From the NCBI GenBank assembly GCA_965228785.1, contig CBDDIF010000001.1, positions 2,046,001 through 2,110,000 on the forward strand: 64,000 nt of DNA, given 5' to 3'. The DNA is from Hoeflea_A sp965228785 (lineage in GTDB: Bacteria; Pseudomonadota; Alphaproteobacteria; Rhizobiales; Rhizobiaceae). The position numbers and the translations under genes were made by a program. The notes under the pieces were generated by a model. That model searched no databases, had not been told where the DNA came from, and worked only from the letters and a program-made list of their open reading frames with translations. This document shows, piece after piece, positions 7,699-15,528 of this stretch; position 1 is the stretch's first letter, and each line of letters starts with the position of its first letter.

Positions 7699-9702
7699 CT
7701 AAGCCGCCCGACCCGCTTGCCCATCGAGTTCGGCTTCTACGGCAGCCACGGCCGCGTCAGCGGTTATTCCGAAGTGTTCGTAGAGTTCCTTGTACGGCCC
7801 GGATGCACCGAAACCGCTCATGCCAATGAATATGCCGTCATTGCCGATGAAACGGTCCCACCCCTGGCGAACACCAGCTTCGATGGCGATCTTGACGCGC
7901 GACGAACCGATGATGGCGCGTTTGTATTCTTCCGACTGCTCTTCGAACAACTCGAAACAGGGAACGGAGACCACACGTACAGTTTGTCCCGAGGCCTCGA
8001 TTCTGCGACGAGCTTCCAGGGCGATCTCGACCTCCGATCCCGAGGCGAAGATCGTGACGTCCGCGTCGCTCGCCGGCGCGATGTCGTAGGCGCCATAGGC
8101 GCACATGTTTTCCTCGATGTATTCTTCGCGCACCGCCGGCAGGTTTTGGCGCGTCAGGGCGATACCGGACGGCCGAGCCTGTGATTCCAGCGCCAGCTTC
8201 CAGCATTCGGTCGTTTCTGTCGTATCGGCCGGCCGGAACAGCATGAAGTTGGGCATGGCGCGCAGTGAGGCCAGATGCTCTACTGGCTGGTGTGTCGGGC
8301 CGTCTTCACCGAGGCCGATCGAGTCGTGTGTCAGGACGTGGATGACGCGAATGCCCATGAGGGCGGAAAGGCGGATCGCAGCACGGCAGTAGTCGGTGAA
8401 GATCAGAAAGCCGCCGGAATAAGGGATCAGGCCGCCATGCAGGGCCATGCCGTTCATCGCGGCAGCCATACCGTGTTCGCGGATGCCATAGTGGATGTAG
8501 CGGCCGGAAAAATCGTCCGGTGTGATGGCTAGGGTCTGTTCGGTCTTGGTGTTGTTGGACCCGGTCAGATCGGCGGAGCCGCCAATGGTTTCGGGGATAA
8601 CGCCATTGATGACTTTCAGCGCAGCTTCGGATGCCTTGCGGGTCGCCATGGTCGGCTTGTCGTCGGCCAGCTGTTTCTTGTAGGCTTCGATGGCTCCGTC
8701 GAAGCCGCCGGGAAGTTCACCGGCGAACCGGCGCTCGAAAGCTGCGCGGCGTTCAGCATCGGAAGCAGCCAGGCGTTCTTCCCAGGCTTTGCGTTCCTTG
8801 TTGGAGCGCAAACCGGCGATGCGCCAACAATCAAGGATATCCGACGGCACCTCGAACGGTTCGGCGGTCCAGCCCAGCGCCTCGCGCACGCCGGCGATCT
8901 CCTCGGCTCCGAGTGGTGAACCATGGGCTTTGGCTGTTCCGGCCTTGGTCGGGGCACCGAAGCCGATCACTGTCTTGCAGTCGATCATCGTCGGACGATC
9001 CGAGCCCTGGGCTTCCTCGATGGCCGCAGCAATCGCATCCGGGTCATGACCGTCGACTGAGATGGTGTTCCAGCCCGATGCCTGGAAGCGGGCGACCTGG
9101 TCGGTCGAATCCGACAGTTCCAGCGGTCCGTCGATGGAAATGTTGTTGTTGTCCCAGAGCACAATCAGCTTGTTCAGCCGAAGGTGGCCGGCAAGACTGA
9201 TGGCTTCCTGGCTGATCCCCTCCATCAGACAGCCGTCGCCGGCCAGCACATACGTGTGGTGATCGACTATGTCGCCGCCGAATTCATCGGCCAGTTTACG
9301 CTCAGCGATCGCCATGCCCACGGCATTGGCGAGCCCCTGACCAAGCGGTCCGGTCGTGGTTTCGATGCCGGCGGCATGACCGTATTCGGGGTGGCCGGCG
9401 GTTTTGTAACCGAGCTGACGGAAATTGCGGATCTCGTCGATCGTGATGTCTTCGTAACCCAGAAGATAAAGAAGGGAATAAAGCAGCATCGATCCGTGTC
9501 CGGCCGACAGCACGAACCGATCGCGATCGGGCCAGTTCGGGTTCTTCGGATCGAAGGTCATGAAGCGGGTAAACAGAACAGTGGCGACATCGGCCGCGCC
9601 CATCGGCAGTCCCGGATGTCCGGACTTGGCCTGTTCAACAGCATCCATGGAAAGGAACCGGATCGCGTTTGCCATCCGATCGTGTTTTTCGCGTGAGATC
9701 AT
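7699..9702 (-). CDS. tkt: transketolase
   Basis: A 667-residue thiamine-diphosphate-dependent transketolase of the pentose-phosphate pathway (and Calvin cycle where present). It has the N-terminal ANAIRFLSMDAVEQAKSGHPGLPMGAAD, the ThDP/Mg motif GDGCLMEGISQEA...WDNNNISIDG, the central LTHDSIGLGEDGPTHQPVEHL, and a C-terminal domain ending in the GxSxFGASGP-like stretch. It is the first gene of the tkt-gap-pgk unit; a sigma70-like promoter lies about 70 bp upstream (see 9772-9799). No cbb or RuBisCO genes are in the window, so a Calvin-cycle role is not supported. Confidence 0.97.
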   Translation of the reverse strand: MISREKHDRMANAIRFLSMDAVEQAKSGHPGLPMGAADVATVLFTRFMTFDPKNPNWPDRDRFVLSAGHGSMLLYSLLYLLGYEDITIDEIRNFRQLGYKTAGHPEYGHAAGIETTTGPLGQGLANAVGMAIAERKLADEFGGDIVDHHTYVLAGDGCLMEGISQEAISLAGHLRLNKLIVLWDNNNISIDGPLELSDSTDQVARFQASGWNTISVDGHDPDAIAAAIEEAQGSDRPTMIDCKTVIGFGAPTKAGTAKAHGSPLGAEEIAGVREALGWTAEPFEVPSDILDCWRIAGLRSNKERKAWEERLAASDAERRAAFERRFAGELPGGFDGAIEAYKKQLADDKPTMATRKASEAALKVINGVIPETIGGSADLTGSNNTKTEQTLAITPDDFSGRYIHYGIREHGMAAAMNGMALHGGLIPYSGGFLIFTDYCRAAIRLSALMGIRVIHVLTHDSIGLGEDGPTHQPVEHLASLRAMPNFMLFRPADTTETTECWKLALESQARPSGIALTRQNLPAVREEYIEENMCAYGAYDIAPASDADVTIFASGSEVEIALEARRRIEASGQTVRVVSVPCFELFEEQSEEYKRAIIGSSRVKIAIEAGVRQGWDRFIGNDGIFIGMSGFGASGPYKELYEHFGITADAAVAAVEAELDGQAGRAA

Positions 9703-9771
9703 AGCAAAATTTCAGCTTCAGCAGGGGTGTAACGGGACCACCCAATCAGGGCTCCCTTCGAAAGCAGGTGA

Positions 9772-9799
9772 CACATAGCAGGTGGCGACACGGAGTCAA
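9772..9799 (-). promoter_or_regulatory. predicted sigma70-type promoter of tkt-gap-pgk
   Basis: On the minus strand TTGACT (9799-9794) and TATGTG (9777-9772) are separated by 16 bases, placing a start site about 60 bases before the tkt ATG. The 354-bp interval 9703-10056 between the divergent tkt and DUF4164 genes otherwise shows only this, the divergent promoter below, and two imperfect DnaA-box-like 9-mers that I do not trust. Confidence 0.5.
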
Positions 9800-9967
9800 C
9801 AAACGAGACGACGGTTGCATCCGGCACCTTCCCGACACCGAATCAGAGCGGACCGGTGGGCCCCAGGCGTGGATAAACTGCGATTTCCGTGGGTTGCCAT
9901 GATTTCGGCAAATCTGGTGGTTACGCCGGTTATCCCCAGACGAGTGAGTCGGCAGGGGCGACATTGA

Positions 9968-9996
9968 TTGACGGTAGCTTCCTGTATTGCTTAATC
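9968..9996 (+). promoter_or_regulatory. predicted promoter of the DUF4164-zapA operon
   Basis: TTGACG (9968-9973) and TTAATC (9991-9996) have 17-bp spacing, giving a start near 10003 and a leader of about 55 bases to the DUF4164 ATG at 10057. The -10 is imperfect but normal for alphaproteobacterial housekeeping promoters. Confidence 0.45.
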
Positions 9997-10056
9997 TTTG
10001 TTCGTTAAGTGCCCGAGAATCAACCGAATTGAGATTTCGCGGGGACGGGAAAGACA

Positions 10057-10329
10057 ATGCCGGGCGAGAAAACAGCAAAATCCGCGCTTGAAGAGATGAT
10101 CAAAGCGCTCTCGAGGCTGGAAAACGCCGTGGACGGTCGGGTCGAAAAGCAACGGGATTTCGACGAGGCCGAGGAAGAGGTCCAGCGTCTCAACGCCGAT
10201 CGTACGCGGTTGGCTCACGAACTGGATCAATCCGAGGACAGGGCGAGCCGGCTTGAAGAAGCAAACCGCGAAGTTTCGCGGCGGCTGGTGACGGCGATGG
10301 AGACCATTCGCGCCGTGCTGGATCGATAG
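10057..10329 (+). CDS. DUF4164 coiled-coil protein
   Basis: A 90-residue, highly charged protein (MPGEKTAKSALEEMIKALSRLENAVDGRV...) predicted to be almost entirely coiled coil; it ends RRLVTAMETIRAVLDR. DUF4164 proteins are regularly found immediately upstream of zapA in Rhizobiales, as here (11 bp gap), suggesting a role with the Z-ring, though none is established. GGACGGGAAAGAC precedes the ATG. Confidence 0.82.
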   Translation: MPGEKTAKSALEEMIKALSRLENAVDGRVEKQRDFDEAEEEVQRLNADRTRLAHELDQSEDRASRLEEANREVSRRLVTAMETIRAVLDR

Positions 10330-10340
10330 TCGAGGGTGGC

Positions 10341-10700
10341 ATGGCAGAGGTGACGGTTACGGTCGATGGCAAGGCCTATCGAATGGCGTGCGAGGAAGGT
10401 CAGGAGGATCACCTGACGGAACTGGCCGCCAAGTTCGATCGCTATGTCGGGCACCTGAAAGGCCAGTTCGGCGAGATCGGCGATCTGCGGATCACCGTGA
10501 TGGCCGGCATCATGGTCATGGACGAGTTGAGCGAGGTTCAGCAGCAATTGCAGGGCGTCGAAGGCGAGATCAGCGGCCTTAAAAAAACCAGGGATTCTGC
10601 TCTGGCAAAGATCGACGACACCGATACCGATCTGGCGCAATCCATCGGGCAGGTCACTGCGCAACTCGAACAGATTGCAGCCAAGCTGGAACAGGCCTGA
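10341..10700 (+). CDS. zapA: cell division protein ZapA
   Basis: A 119-residue ZapA-family protein that binds and bundles FtsZ protofilaments at midcell. The N-terminal globular part is AEVTVTVDGKAYRMACEEGQEDHLTELAAKFDRYVG; the C-terminal half (from about residue 60) is a helix likely to form the dimeric coiled coil (LSEVQQQLQGVEGEISGLKKT...). Position upstream of 6S RNA and 5-FCL is the conserved proteobacterial arrangement. Confidence 0.9.
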   Translation: MAEVTVTVDGKAYRMACEEGQEDHLTELAAKFDRYVGHLKGQFGEIGDLRITVMAGIMVMDELSEVQQQLQGVEGEISGLKKTRDSALAKIDDTDTDLAQSIGQVTAQLEQIAAKLEQA

Positions 10701-10788
10701 GCGTGCGCCAGGCGGGATCCGGGCAGATGTTCTAACCGGCTGAATTTTTGCTCTGGCACTTTGTCTGTGCGGTCACTATATTTCCGCA

Positions 10789-10945
10789 GCGATCTGCGCT
10801 TCCCGGTTGGAATCACAATCCCCGGGGCCTTAATCGATCCTTAGGGAGCTGTCCCTGTTTAGACTCGTGGGTTTTTACACACGGCGCCCACCTACTTTGT
10901 AGGTTCCCGGGATCGTAAAACTTCCGCCGGTTGTCGCGGATCGCA
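10789..10945 (+). ncRNA. ssrS: 6S RNA
   Basis: The zapA to 5-FCL interval is the classic 6S RNA locus. The closing stem pairs GCGATCTGCG (10789-10798) with CGCGGATCGC (10935-10944, one G-U), enclosing alphaproteobacterial 6S-like blocks such as ATCCTTAGGGAGCTGTCCC near 10838-10856 and the hairpin CCCACCTACTTTGTAGGTT. A TATATT -10 at 10777-10782 puts a start exactly at the 5' arm. 6S RNA binds sigma70-RNA polymerase holoenzyme through a promoter-mimicking bulge and represses transcription in stationary phase. Ends are approximate (a few bases). Confidence 0.85.
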
Positions 10946-10977
10946 CCAAGAAGACTGTCCCGGAAAGACGATTTTCC

Positions 10978-11571
10978 ATGTCCCTCAAAGCAGCCAAGGC
11001 AGCGCTCCGCGGCGATGCCCTCGAAGCCCGGGACCGCATGAGCACCGAGGCCCGGATCGAAGCGGGGCTGGCCATCGCCCGTATCGGCGAGGAGCAAATC
11101 GAGGTGTTCCCGGGAGAGATCGTATCCGGCTTCTTTCCCATTCGATCGGAAGTCGACATCCGGCCGTTGATGTTCGCCCTCTTGCAACGTGGCGCCAGGC
11201 TTTGCCTGCCGGTTGTGATCGACCGGATCACGCTGGAGTTTCGTGAACTGATCCGAGGCGCCGATCTCGTGGAAACGGGTTTCGGCACGGTGGGCCCGGG
11301 TCCCGAGGCGGCCGTGCTTGACCCGCAATTGATGCTGGTTCCGCTGGCCGCTTTCGACGCAAGCGGTCACCGCATCGGGTACGGTGCCGGCTATTACGAT
11401 CGATCCATCGATCGGCTTCGCACAGCCGGACACACGCCTCGGTTGATCGGTGTCGCCTTTGACGAACAGAGGGTCAAGCGGATACCAAATGAACCGCATG
11501 ATGTGCCGCTTTCGGCGATCCTGACGCAAAGCGGGCTGCATCCGGTGGACGGGATTGGTTTGAGCCAATGA
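10978..11571 (+). CDS. fau: 5-formyltetrahydrofolate cyclo-ligase
   Basis: A 197-residue 5-FCL (YgfA) that converts 5-formyl-THF to 5,10-methenyl-THF using ATP. Diagnostic features are the N-terminal basic helix MSLKAAKAALRGDALEARD, the substrate region SGFFPIRSEVDIRPLM, LVPLAAFDASGHRIGYGAGYYDRSIDRL containing the GxGxGYYDR nucleotide loop, and the C-terminal VAFDEQRV. The gene directly follows 6S RNA and overlaps the next gene by 4 bp (ATGA). Confidence 0.93.
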   Translation: MSLKAAKAALRGDALEARDRMSTEARIEAGLAIARIGEEQIEVFPGEIVSGFFPIRSEVDIRPLMFALLQRGARLCLPVVIDRITLEFRELIRGADLVETGFGTVGPGPEAAVLDPQLMLVPLAAFDASGHRIGYGAGYYDRSIDRLRTAGHTPRLIGVAFDEQRVKRIPNEPHDVPLSAILTQSGLHPVDGIGLSQ

Positions 11572-12392
11572 GACTTCTTTTTCTGGGCGACATGGTTGGA
11601 CGCAGCGGCCGCACGGCGGTGTGGGACAAGCTGCCGGGCCTCATTGCTGATTTCCAATTCGATTTCGTCATCGTCAACGGCGAAAACGCGGCTGGCGGTT
11701 TTGGCATCACCGAAGAAATTTTCCTGAAGACCATCGACGCCGGCGCCGACGTGGTGACTACCGGCAATCACGTCTGGGACCAGCGCGAGGCGCTGTCATT
11801 CTGCGAACGCCAGGACCGCTTTGTCCGGCCGGCCAACTATCCGGCAGGAACGCCGGGTCGCGGCACTGGTGTCTATGTCGCGCGCAATGGGGCGCGGGTT
11901 CTCGTTACAAACATCATGGGTCGCATTTTCATGCACCCCGAGCTCGACGACCCGTTCATGGTGGGTGAGCGCGAACTGGCGGCCTGCCCGTTGGGTGAGC
12001 ATTGTGATGCGGCGATCATTGATTTTCATGCAGAGGCCACCAGCGAGAAGCAGTGTTTCGGTCACTTTGTCGATGGCCGCGCCAGCCTTGTCGTTGGCAC
12101 GCACACCCATATCCCCACGGCCGATTATCAGATCCTCGATGGCGGCACTGCCTATATCTCTGACGTCGGCATGTGCGGCGACTACGATTCTTCCATCGGC
12201 ATGGACAAGGAGGAGCCGATCAACCGCTTTGTGACCCGCATTCCGAAGGGCCGCTTCGAGGCAGCGGCTGGGCCTGCAACCCTGGCCGGCGTGGCAGTCG
12301 AAATCTCCGATCGAACTGGTCTGGCTGAGCGCATAATGCCGTTGCGCATCGGGCCTCGGTTGCAGGAAGCCATTCCGGATTTTTCAAACTGA
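11568..12392 (+). CDS. YmdB/TIGR00282-type metallophosphoesterase
   Basis: A 274-residue metallophosphoesterase of the TIGR00282 group; characterised members hydrolyse 2',3'-cyclic nucleotides or cAMP. Metal-binding motifs are FLGDMVGRSGR at the N-terminus, VNGENAAGGFGI, VVTTGNHVWDQRE, and GTHTHIPTADYQIL. Translation is probably coupled to the upstream 5-FCL gene through the 4-bp overlap. It converges with the metallo-beta-lactamase-fold gene. Confidence 0.9.
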   Translation: MRLLFLGDMVGRSGRTAVWDKLPGLIADFQFDFVIVNGENAAGGFGITEEIFLKTIDAGADVVTTGNHVWDQREALSFCERQDRFVRPANYPAGTPGRGTGVYVARNGARVLVTNIMGRIFMHPELDDPFMVGERELAACPLGEHCDAAIIDFHAEATSEKQCFGHFVDGRASLVVGTHTHIPTADYQILDGGTAYISDVGMCGDYDSSIGMDKEEPINRFVTRIPKGRFEAAAGPATLAGVAVEISDRTGLAERIMPLRIGPRLQEAIPDFSN

Positions 12393-12400
12393 CGGTGTGA

Positions 12401-13273
12401 TCAGACGCCGTTCAGCACAACAATGGTCGGTTGCTTCGGCAGGTTCCTGAGCGACACGATCATGCTGGTGTCATCGACGAACCGGCGGTCGAAATCCTCG
12501 TCGAACATACCGATGAAATCGCCCATGGCACGGCCGCGGCGGTGCATGGGCAGGACCACGGACGCACGCAGGCGCTTGATGGTTTCGCTCATGCTCTCAT
12601 GACCGAGCGTCAGGCCGCCGTCGACCGGCACCATGACCACGTCCAGTCGGCCGATTTGAGCGATATGCTTGTCTTCGAGCTTGTGATGAAGGTGCCCCAG
12701 ATGACCGATGCACAATCCCGCAACCTCGAAAATGAAAATGGAGTTTGCATCAGGCTCTGCACCACTGAAGCCGGCGCGAATGTCGGTCGTGACATTGCGA
12801 ATATAGGTGTCGCCGACCACGATATCGTGGTCGGCGGGTCCGCCGTCCGGATTCCAGCCTGGGAGTACGTATTTGATGTCCGGGTCCGGATAAAGCGTAT
12901 AGTGGCTGGAGTGGGCCTTGTTCATAGTTGCCACGGTCGGCGCCGGTTGCGTTCCGACGAAGCCGTTGTAGTCGGTGGCGATTGACGTGCCTTCCGGCGT
13001 TTCAATGTAATAGGTGGAATGGCCGACAAAGGTGATGCGCACCTGTTCGCGTGTCAGCGGTTCACCAGCTACTCTTACGATGTCCCTGGAGAAGGGCGCC
13101 TGGGCAATGGCCTGGCAAATGGATACCGGCGGTGGATCTCCGTTTGGATCGCTTCTCAGGGTCTGCGCCGACGGAGCGGAAAATCCGGCTCCCGCCAGCA
13201 CGATCGCAAACGCTGAGAGCAATGGCCATGTCCGGTCGAGGGTGAACAGTCGCATCATCGGTGACCCCATCAT
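12401..13273 (-). CDS. exported metallo-beta-lactamase-fold hydrolase
   Basis: A 290-residue UlaG-like MBL-fold protein with an N-terminal signal (LLSAFAIVLAGAGFSAPSAQT), so periplasmic. The fold is shown by ITFVGHSTYYIETPEGTSIATDYNG, GHLGHLHH, VPVDGG and VLPMHRRG. The usual HxHxDH metal motif is replaced by AHSSHY (in NKAHSSHYTLYP), leaving two histidines; metal binding may be altered. The start could be any of three ATGs within 20 bases (13273, 13258, 13255); GGGG precedes the last. Substrate unknown. Confidence 0.8.
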   Translation of the reverse strand: MMGSPMMRLFTLDRTWPLLSAFAIVLAGAGFSAPSAQTLRSDPNGDPPPVSICQAIAQAPFSRDIVRVAGEPLTREQVRITFVGHSTYYIETPEGTSIATDYNGFVGTQPAPTVATMNKAHSSHYTLYPDPDIKYVLPGWNPDGGPADHDIVVGDTYIRNVTTDIRAGFSGAEPDANSIFIFEVAGLCIGHLGHLHHKLEDKHIAQIGRLDVVMVPVDGGLTLGHESMSETIKRLRASVVLPMHRRGRAMGDFIGMFDEDFDRRFVDDTSMIVSLRNLPKQPTIVVLNGV

Positions 13274-13455
13274 GTTTCACTGTCACGGCCGTTTATGGCC
13301 GGAGATTTTATCGCCGCCCTCGCACCGCTGCTTGCGGGCGCGAGGCCATGGTAGCAGAAATTAGGGCCAATGGGTGTTCATTCCCATCCCCTGTTACCGG
13401 TTCACGCAGGTTTGACATCGACGTTGGACTGCGCGGTTAGAAGGCCCGACCCGTC

Positions 13456-13484
13456 TGGACGTTCCGGATCGAGTTTTCTATAAG
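13456..13484 (+). promoter_or_regulatory. predicted promoter of yebC
   Basis: TGGACG (13456-13461) and TATAAG (13479-13484) are separated by 17 bp, 34 bp upstream of the YebC start. A second candidate -35, TTGACA at 13412-13417, has no good -10. The rest of the 245-bp gap shows nothing I can support. Confidence 0.5.
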
Positions 13485-13518
13485 GCCGCAATCCCCGAAT
13501 AGATGTGAGCAGGGTGCC

Positions 13519-14268
13519 ATGGCAGGCCATTCAAAATTCAAGAACATTATGCACCGCAAGGGCCGTCAGGACGCGGTGCGATCCAAGCTGTTTTCAAAGC
13601 TGTCGAAGGAAATCACCGTTGCTGCGAAAATGGGCGGCGGTGATATCGAAGGCAATCCGAGATTGCGGTTGGCAGTACAGAACGCCCGCGGCCAGTCGAT
13701 GCCGAAAGACAATATCCAGCGAGCTATCAACAAGGGGGCTGGCGGAGACGGCGATGATTACGAGGAAATCCGTTACGAGGGCTATGGTCCGGGCGGGGTT
13801 GCCATCATTGTTGAAGTGCTGACCGACAACCGCAACCGGTCGGCCTCGAATGTCCGTGCAGCTTTCTCGAAGAACGGCGGTGCCTTGGGTGAAACCGGAT
13901 CGGTCGGCTTCATGTTCGACCGGGTCGGCGAGATCACCTACAAGCCGGAAGCGGGCGACGAGGATACGGTGATGGAAGCGGCCATCGAGGCGGGTGCAGA
14001 CGATGTGCAATCCGGCGAAGACGGCCACATCATCACTTGCGCGTTCGAATCCATCGGTGAGGTTTCGAGTGCTCTGGAAGGAACGCTGGGCGAGCCGGAA
14101 TCAGTGAAACCGGTGTGGAAACCGCAAACCAGCACGGATGTCGACGAGGCCAAGGCGAGCACGTTGCTCAAACTGATCGATGCGCTGGAAGACGAGGACG
14201 ACGTCCAGAACGTTTATGCCAATTTCGACATTTCCGACGACGTCATGGAGAAGCTGGCGGGCGCCTGA
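13519..14268 (+). CDS. yebC: YebC/PmpR-family protein
   Basis: A 249-residue YebC-family protein (TACO1 relative). It starts MAGHSKFKNIMHRKGRQDAVRSKLFSKLSKEI, the near-invariant family signature, and contains NPRLRLAVQNARGQSMPKDNIQRAINKG and YEGYGPGGVAIIVEVLTDNRNRS. Members have been described as DNA-binding regulators and as factors aiding translation of proline-rich stretches. It stands directly upstream of ruvCAB, the standard neighbourhood, with a 98-bp gap carrying a LexA-like site. Confidence 0.95.
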   Translation: MAGHSKFKNIMHRKGRQDAVRSKLFSKLSKEITVAAKMGGGDIEGNPRLRLAVQNARGQSMPKDNIQRAINKGAGGDGDDYEEIRYEGYGPGGVAIIVEVLTDNRNRSASNVRAAFSKNGGALGETGSVGFMFDRVGEITYKPEAGDEDTVMEAAIEAGADDVQSGEDGHIITCAFESIGEVSSALEGTLGEPESVKPVWKPQTSTDVDEAKASTLLKLIDALEDEDDVQNVYANFDISDDVMEKLAGA

Positions 14269-14302
14269 CCCGGGCCGCAAGATTGTTGGAATTCGCAGAA
14301 AT

Positions 14303-14317
14303 GTTTTTGTTTTGTTC
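14303..14317 (+). promoter_or_regulatory. LexA-like site upstream of ruvCAB
   Basis: GTTT-N7-GTTC at 14303-14317 matches seven of eight positions of the alphaproteobacterial LexA consensus GTTC-N7-GTTC. A plausible promoter overlaps it (TTGTTT at 14307, CATATC at 14330). The ruvCAB operon is SOS-regulated in many alphaproteobacteria, so the placement is sensible. Unproven. Confidence 0.4.
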
Positions 14318-14366
14318 GCATTTGTGTGTCATATCTTGACCGCAAATCGGGGAACGAAAACCAGCC

Positions 14367-14888
14367 ATGCCTGCGGCGGACATTATTCGAATCATCGGCA
14401 TTGATCCGGGATTGCGTCGGACGGGCTGGGGGCTGATCGACACGATCGGCAATTCGTTGCGTTTCGTGGCGTCCGGAACGGTGCGATCCGATGGCAAGGC
14501 GGATCTGGCGACACGGCTGTGTGAATTGCATGATGGCCTTTCTTCAGTGCTGCACACACACATGCCGCACGAAGCGGCGGTGGAAGCGACCTTCGTCAAT
14601 AAGGATGCCGCCGCGACGCTGAAGCTTGGGCAGGCGCGCGGCGTCGCCATGCTGGTCCCGGCGCTCGCCGGCCTGTCCGTCGCCGAATACGCGCCCAACG
14701 CGGTCAAGAAGTCGGTGATCGGAGTCGGCCACGGCGACAAGCGGCAAATCCACATGATGGTGAAGGTGCTGATGCCAAAGGCGTCGTTCGACACTGACGA
14801 CGCCGCCGATGCACTGGCCATCGCCATCTGCCACGCCCATCATCGGCAGAGTGCAGTGTCACGGCTGCGCATGGCGGCCGGCGGTTAG
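14367..14888 (+). CDS. ruvC: crossover junction endodeoxyribonuclease RuvC
   Basis: A 173-residue RuvC, the nuclease that resolves Holliday junctions by paired nicks. The catalytic carboxylates are visible: IGIDPGLRRTGWG (first Asp), EATFVNKDA (Glu), and DTDDAADALAIAICH (C-terminal Asp pair). Length is normal. It is the first gene of ruvC-ruvA-ruvB, 9 bp before ruvA. Confidence 0.95.
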   Translation: MPAADIIRIIGIDPGLRRTGWGLIDTIGNSLRFVASGTVRSDGKADLATRLCELHDGLSSVLHTHMPHEAAVEATFVNKDAAATLKLGQARGVAMLVPALAGLSVAEYAPNAVKKSVIGVGHGDKRQIHMMVKVLMPKASFDTDDAADALAIAICHAHHRQSAVSRLRMAAGG

Positions 14889-14897
14889 GAGGCTCAC

Positions 14898-15515
14898 ATG
14901 ATCGGAAAACTCAAGGGCACCGTTGATGAAATCGGCGACGACCACGTCCTGATCGATGTTCACGGCGTCTGCTATGTGGCCTTTTGCCCGACACGTACCC
15001 TGTCGGGGCTCGGTCGGGTGGGCGAAGCGGCGGTGCTTCATATCGAGACTTTCGTGCGCGAGGACCAGTTGAAGCTCTATGGCTTTGCAACGGTGCTGGA
15101 GCGCGAATGGTTCCGCTTGCTGCAGAGCGTGCAGGGCGTCGGAGCCAAGGTGGCACTGGCGGTGCTTTCGACGTTGTCTGCGGCTGACCTCGCCAATGCC
15201 GTTGCATTGCAGGACAAGGCGATGATCGCGCGCGCGCCGGGCATCGGCCCCAAGGTGGCGCAGCGCATCGTCACCGAGCTGAAGTCGAAGGCGCCTGCCT
15301 ATGCGGGCGAGGGCAGTGGCACGATTGGCCTCAAGCAGGAGATTGGTGAAGGTGTTGCCTCGGGACCCGTGAGCGACGCGGTGTCGGCGCTCTCCAACCT
15401 CGGCTACTCCCGCGACCAGGCGGCGAATGCCGTTGCAGCGGCACTCAAGCAGGCTGGGGACGGGGCCGACTCGGCGGTGCTCATCCGTCAGGGCCTGAAA
15501 GAATTGTCCCAGTGA
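14898..15515 (+). CDS. ruvA: Holliday junction DNA helicase subunit RuvA
   Basis: A 205-residue RuvA that binds four-way junctions as a tetramer and loads RuvB. The N-terminal OB fold begins MIGKLKGTVDEIGDDHVLIDVHGVCY; two helix-hairpin-helix motifs follow (LLQSVQGVGAKVALAVLS and APGIGPKVAQRIVTELKSK); the C-terminal domain III (AVSALSNLGYSRDQAANAVAAAL) contacts RuvB. AGGAGG-like sequence (GTTAGGAGG) precedes the start. Confidence 0.95.
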   Translation: MIGKLKGTVDEIGDDHVLIDVHGVCYVAFCPTRTLSGLGRVGEAAVLHIETFVREDQLKLYGFATVLEREWFRLLQSVQGVGAKVALAVLSTLSAADLANAVALQDKAMIARAPGIGPKVAQRIVTELKSKAPAYAGEGSGTIGLKQEIGEGVASGPVSDAVSALSNLGYSRDQAANAVAAALKQAGDGADSAVLIRQGLKELSQ

Positions 15516-15528
15516 TTGGTGAAGCGGC

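Noticed and set aside
9868..9938. Two DnaA-box-like 9-mers (CGTGGATAA and TTATCCCCA)
   Set aside because: Each has one mismatch to consensus, only two are present, there is no AT-rich unwinding element, and the gene context is not that of oriC.
10754..10770. TGGCAC before 6S RNA as a sigma54 -24 element
   Set aside because: No TTGC-type -12 element at the required spacing; the TATATT -10 fits the 6S start better.
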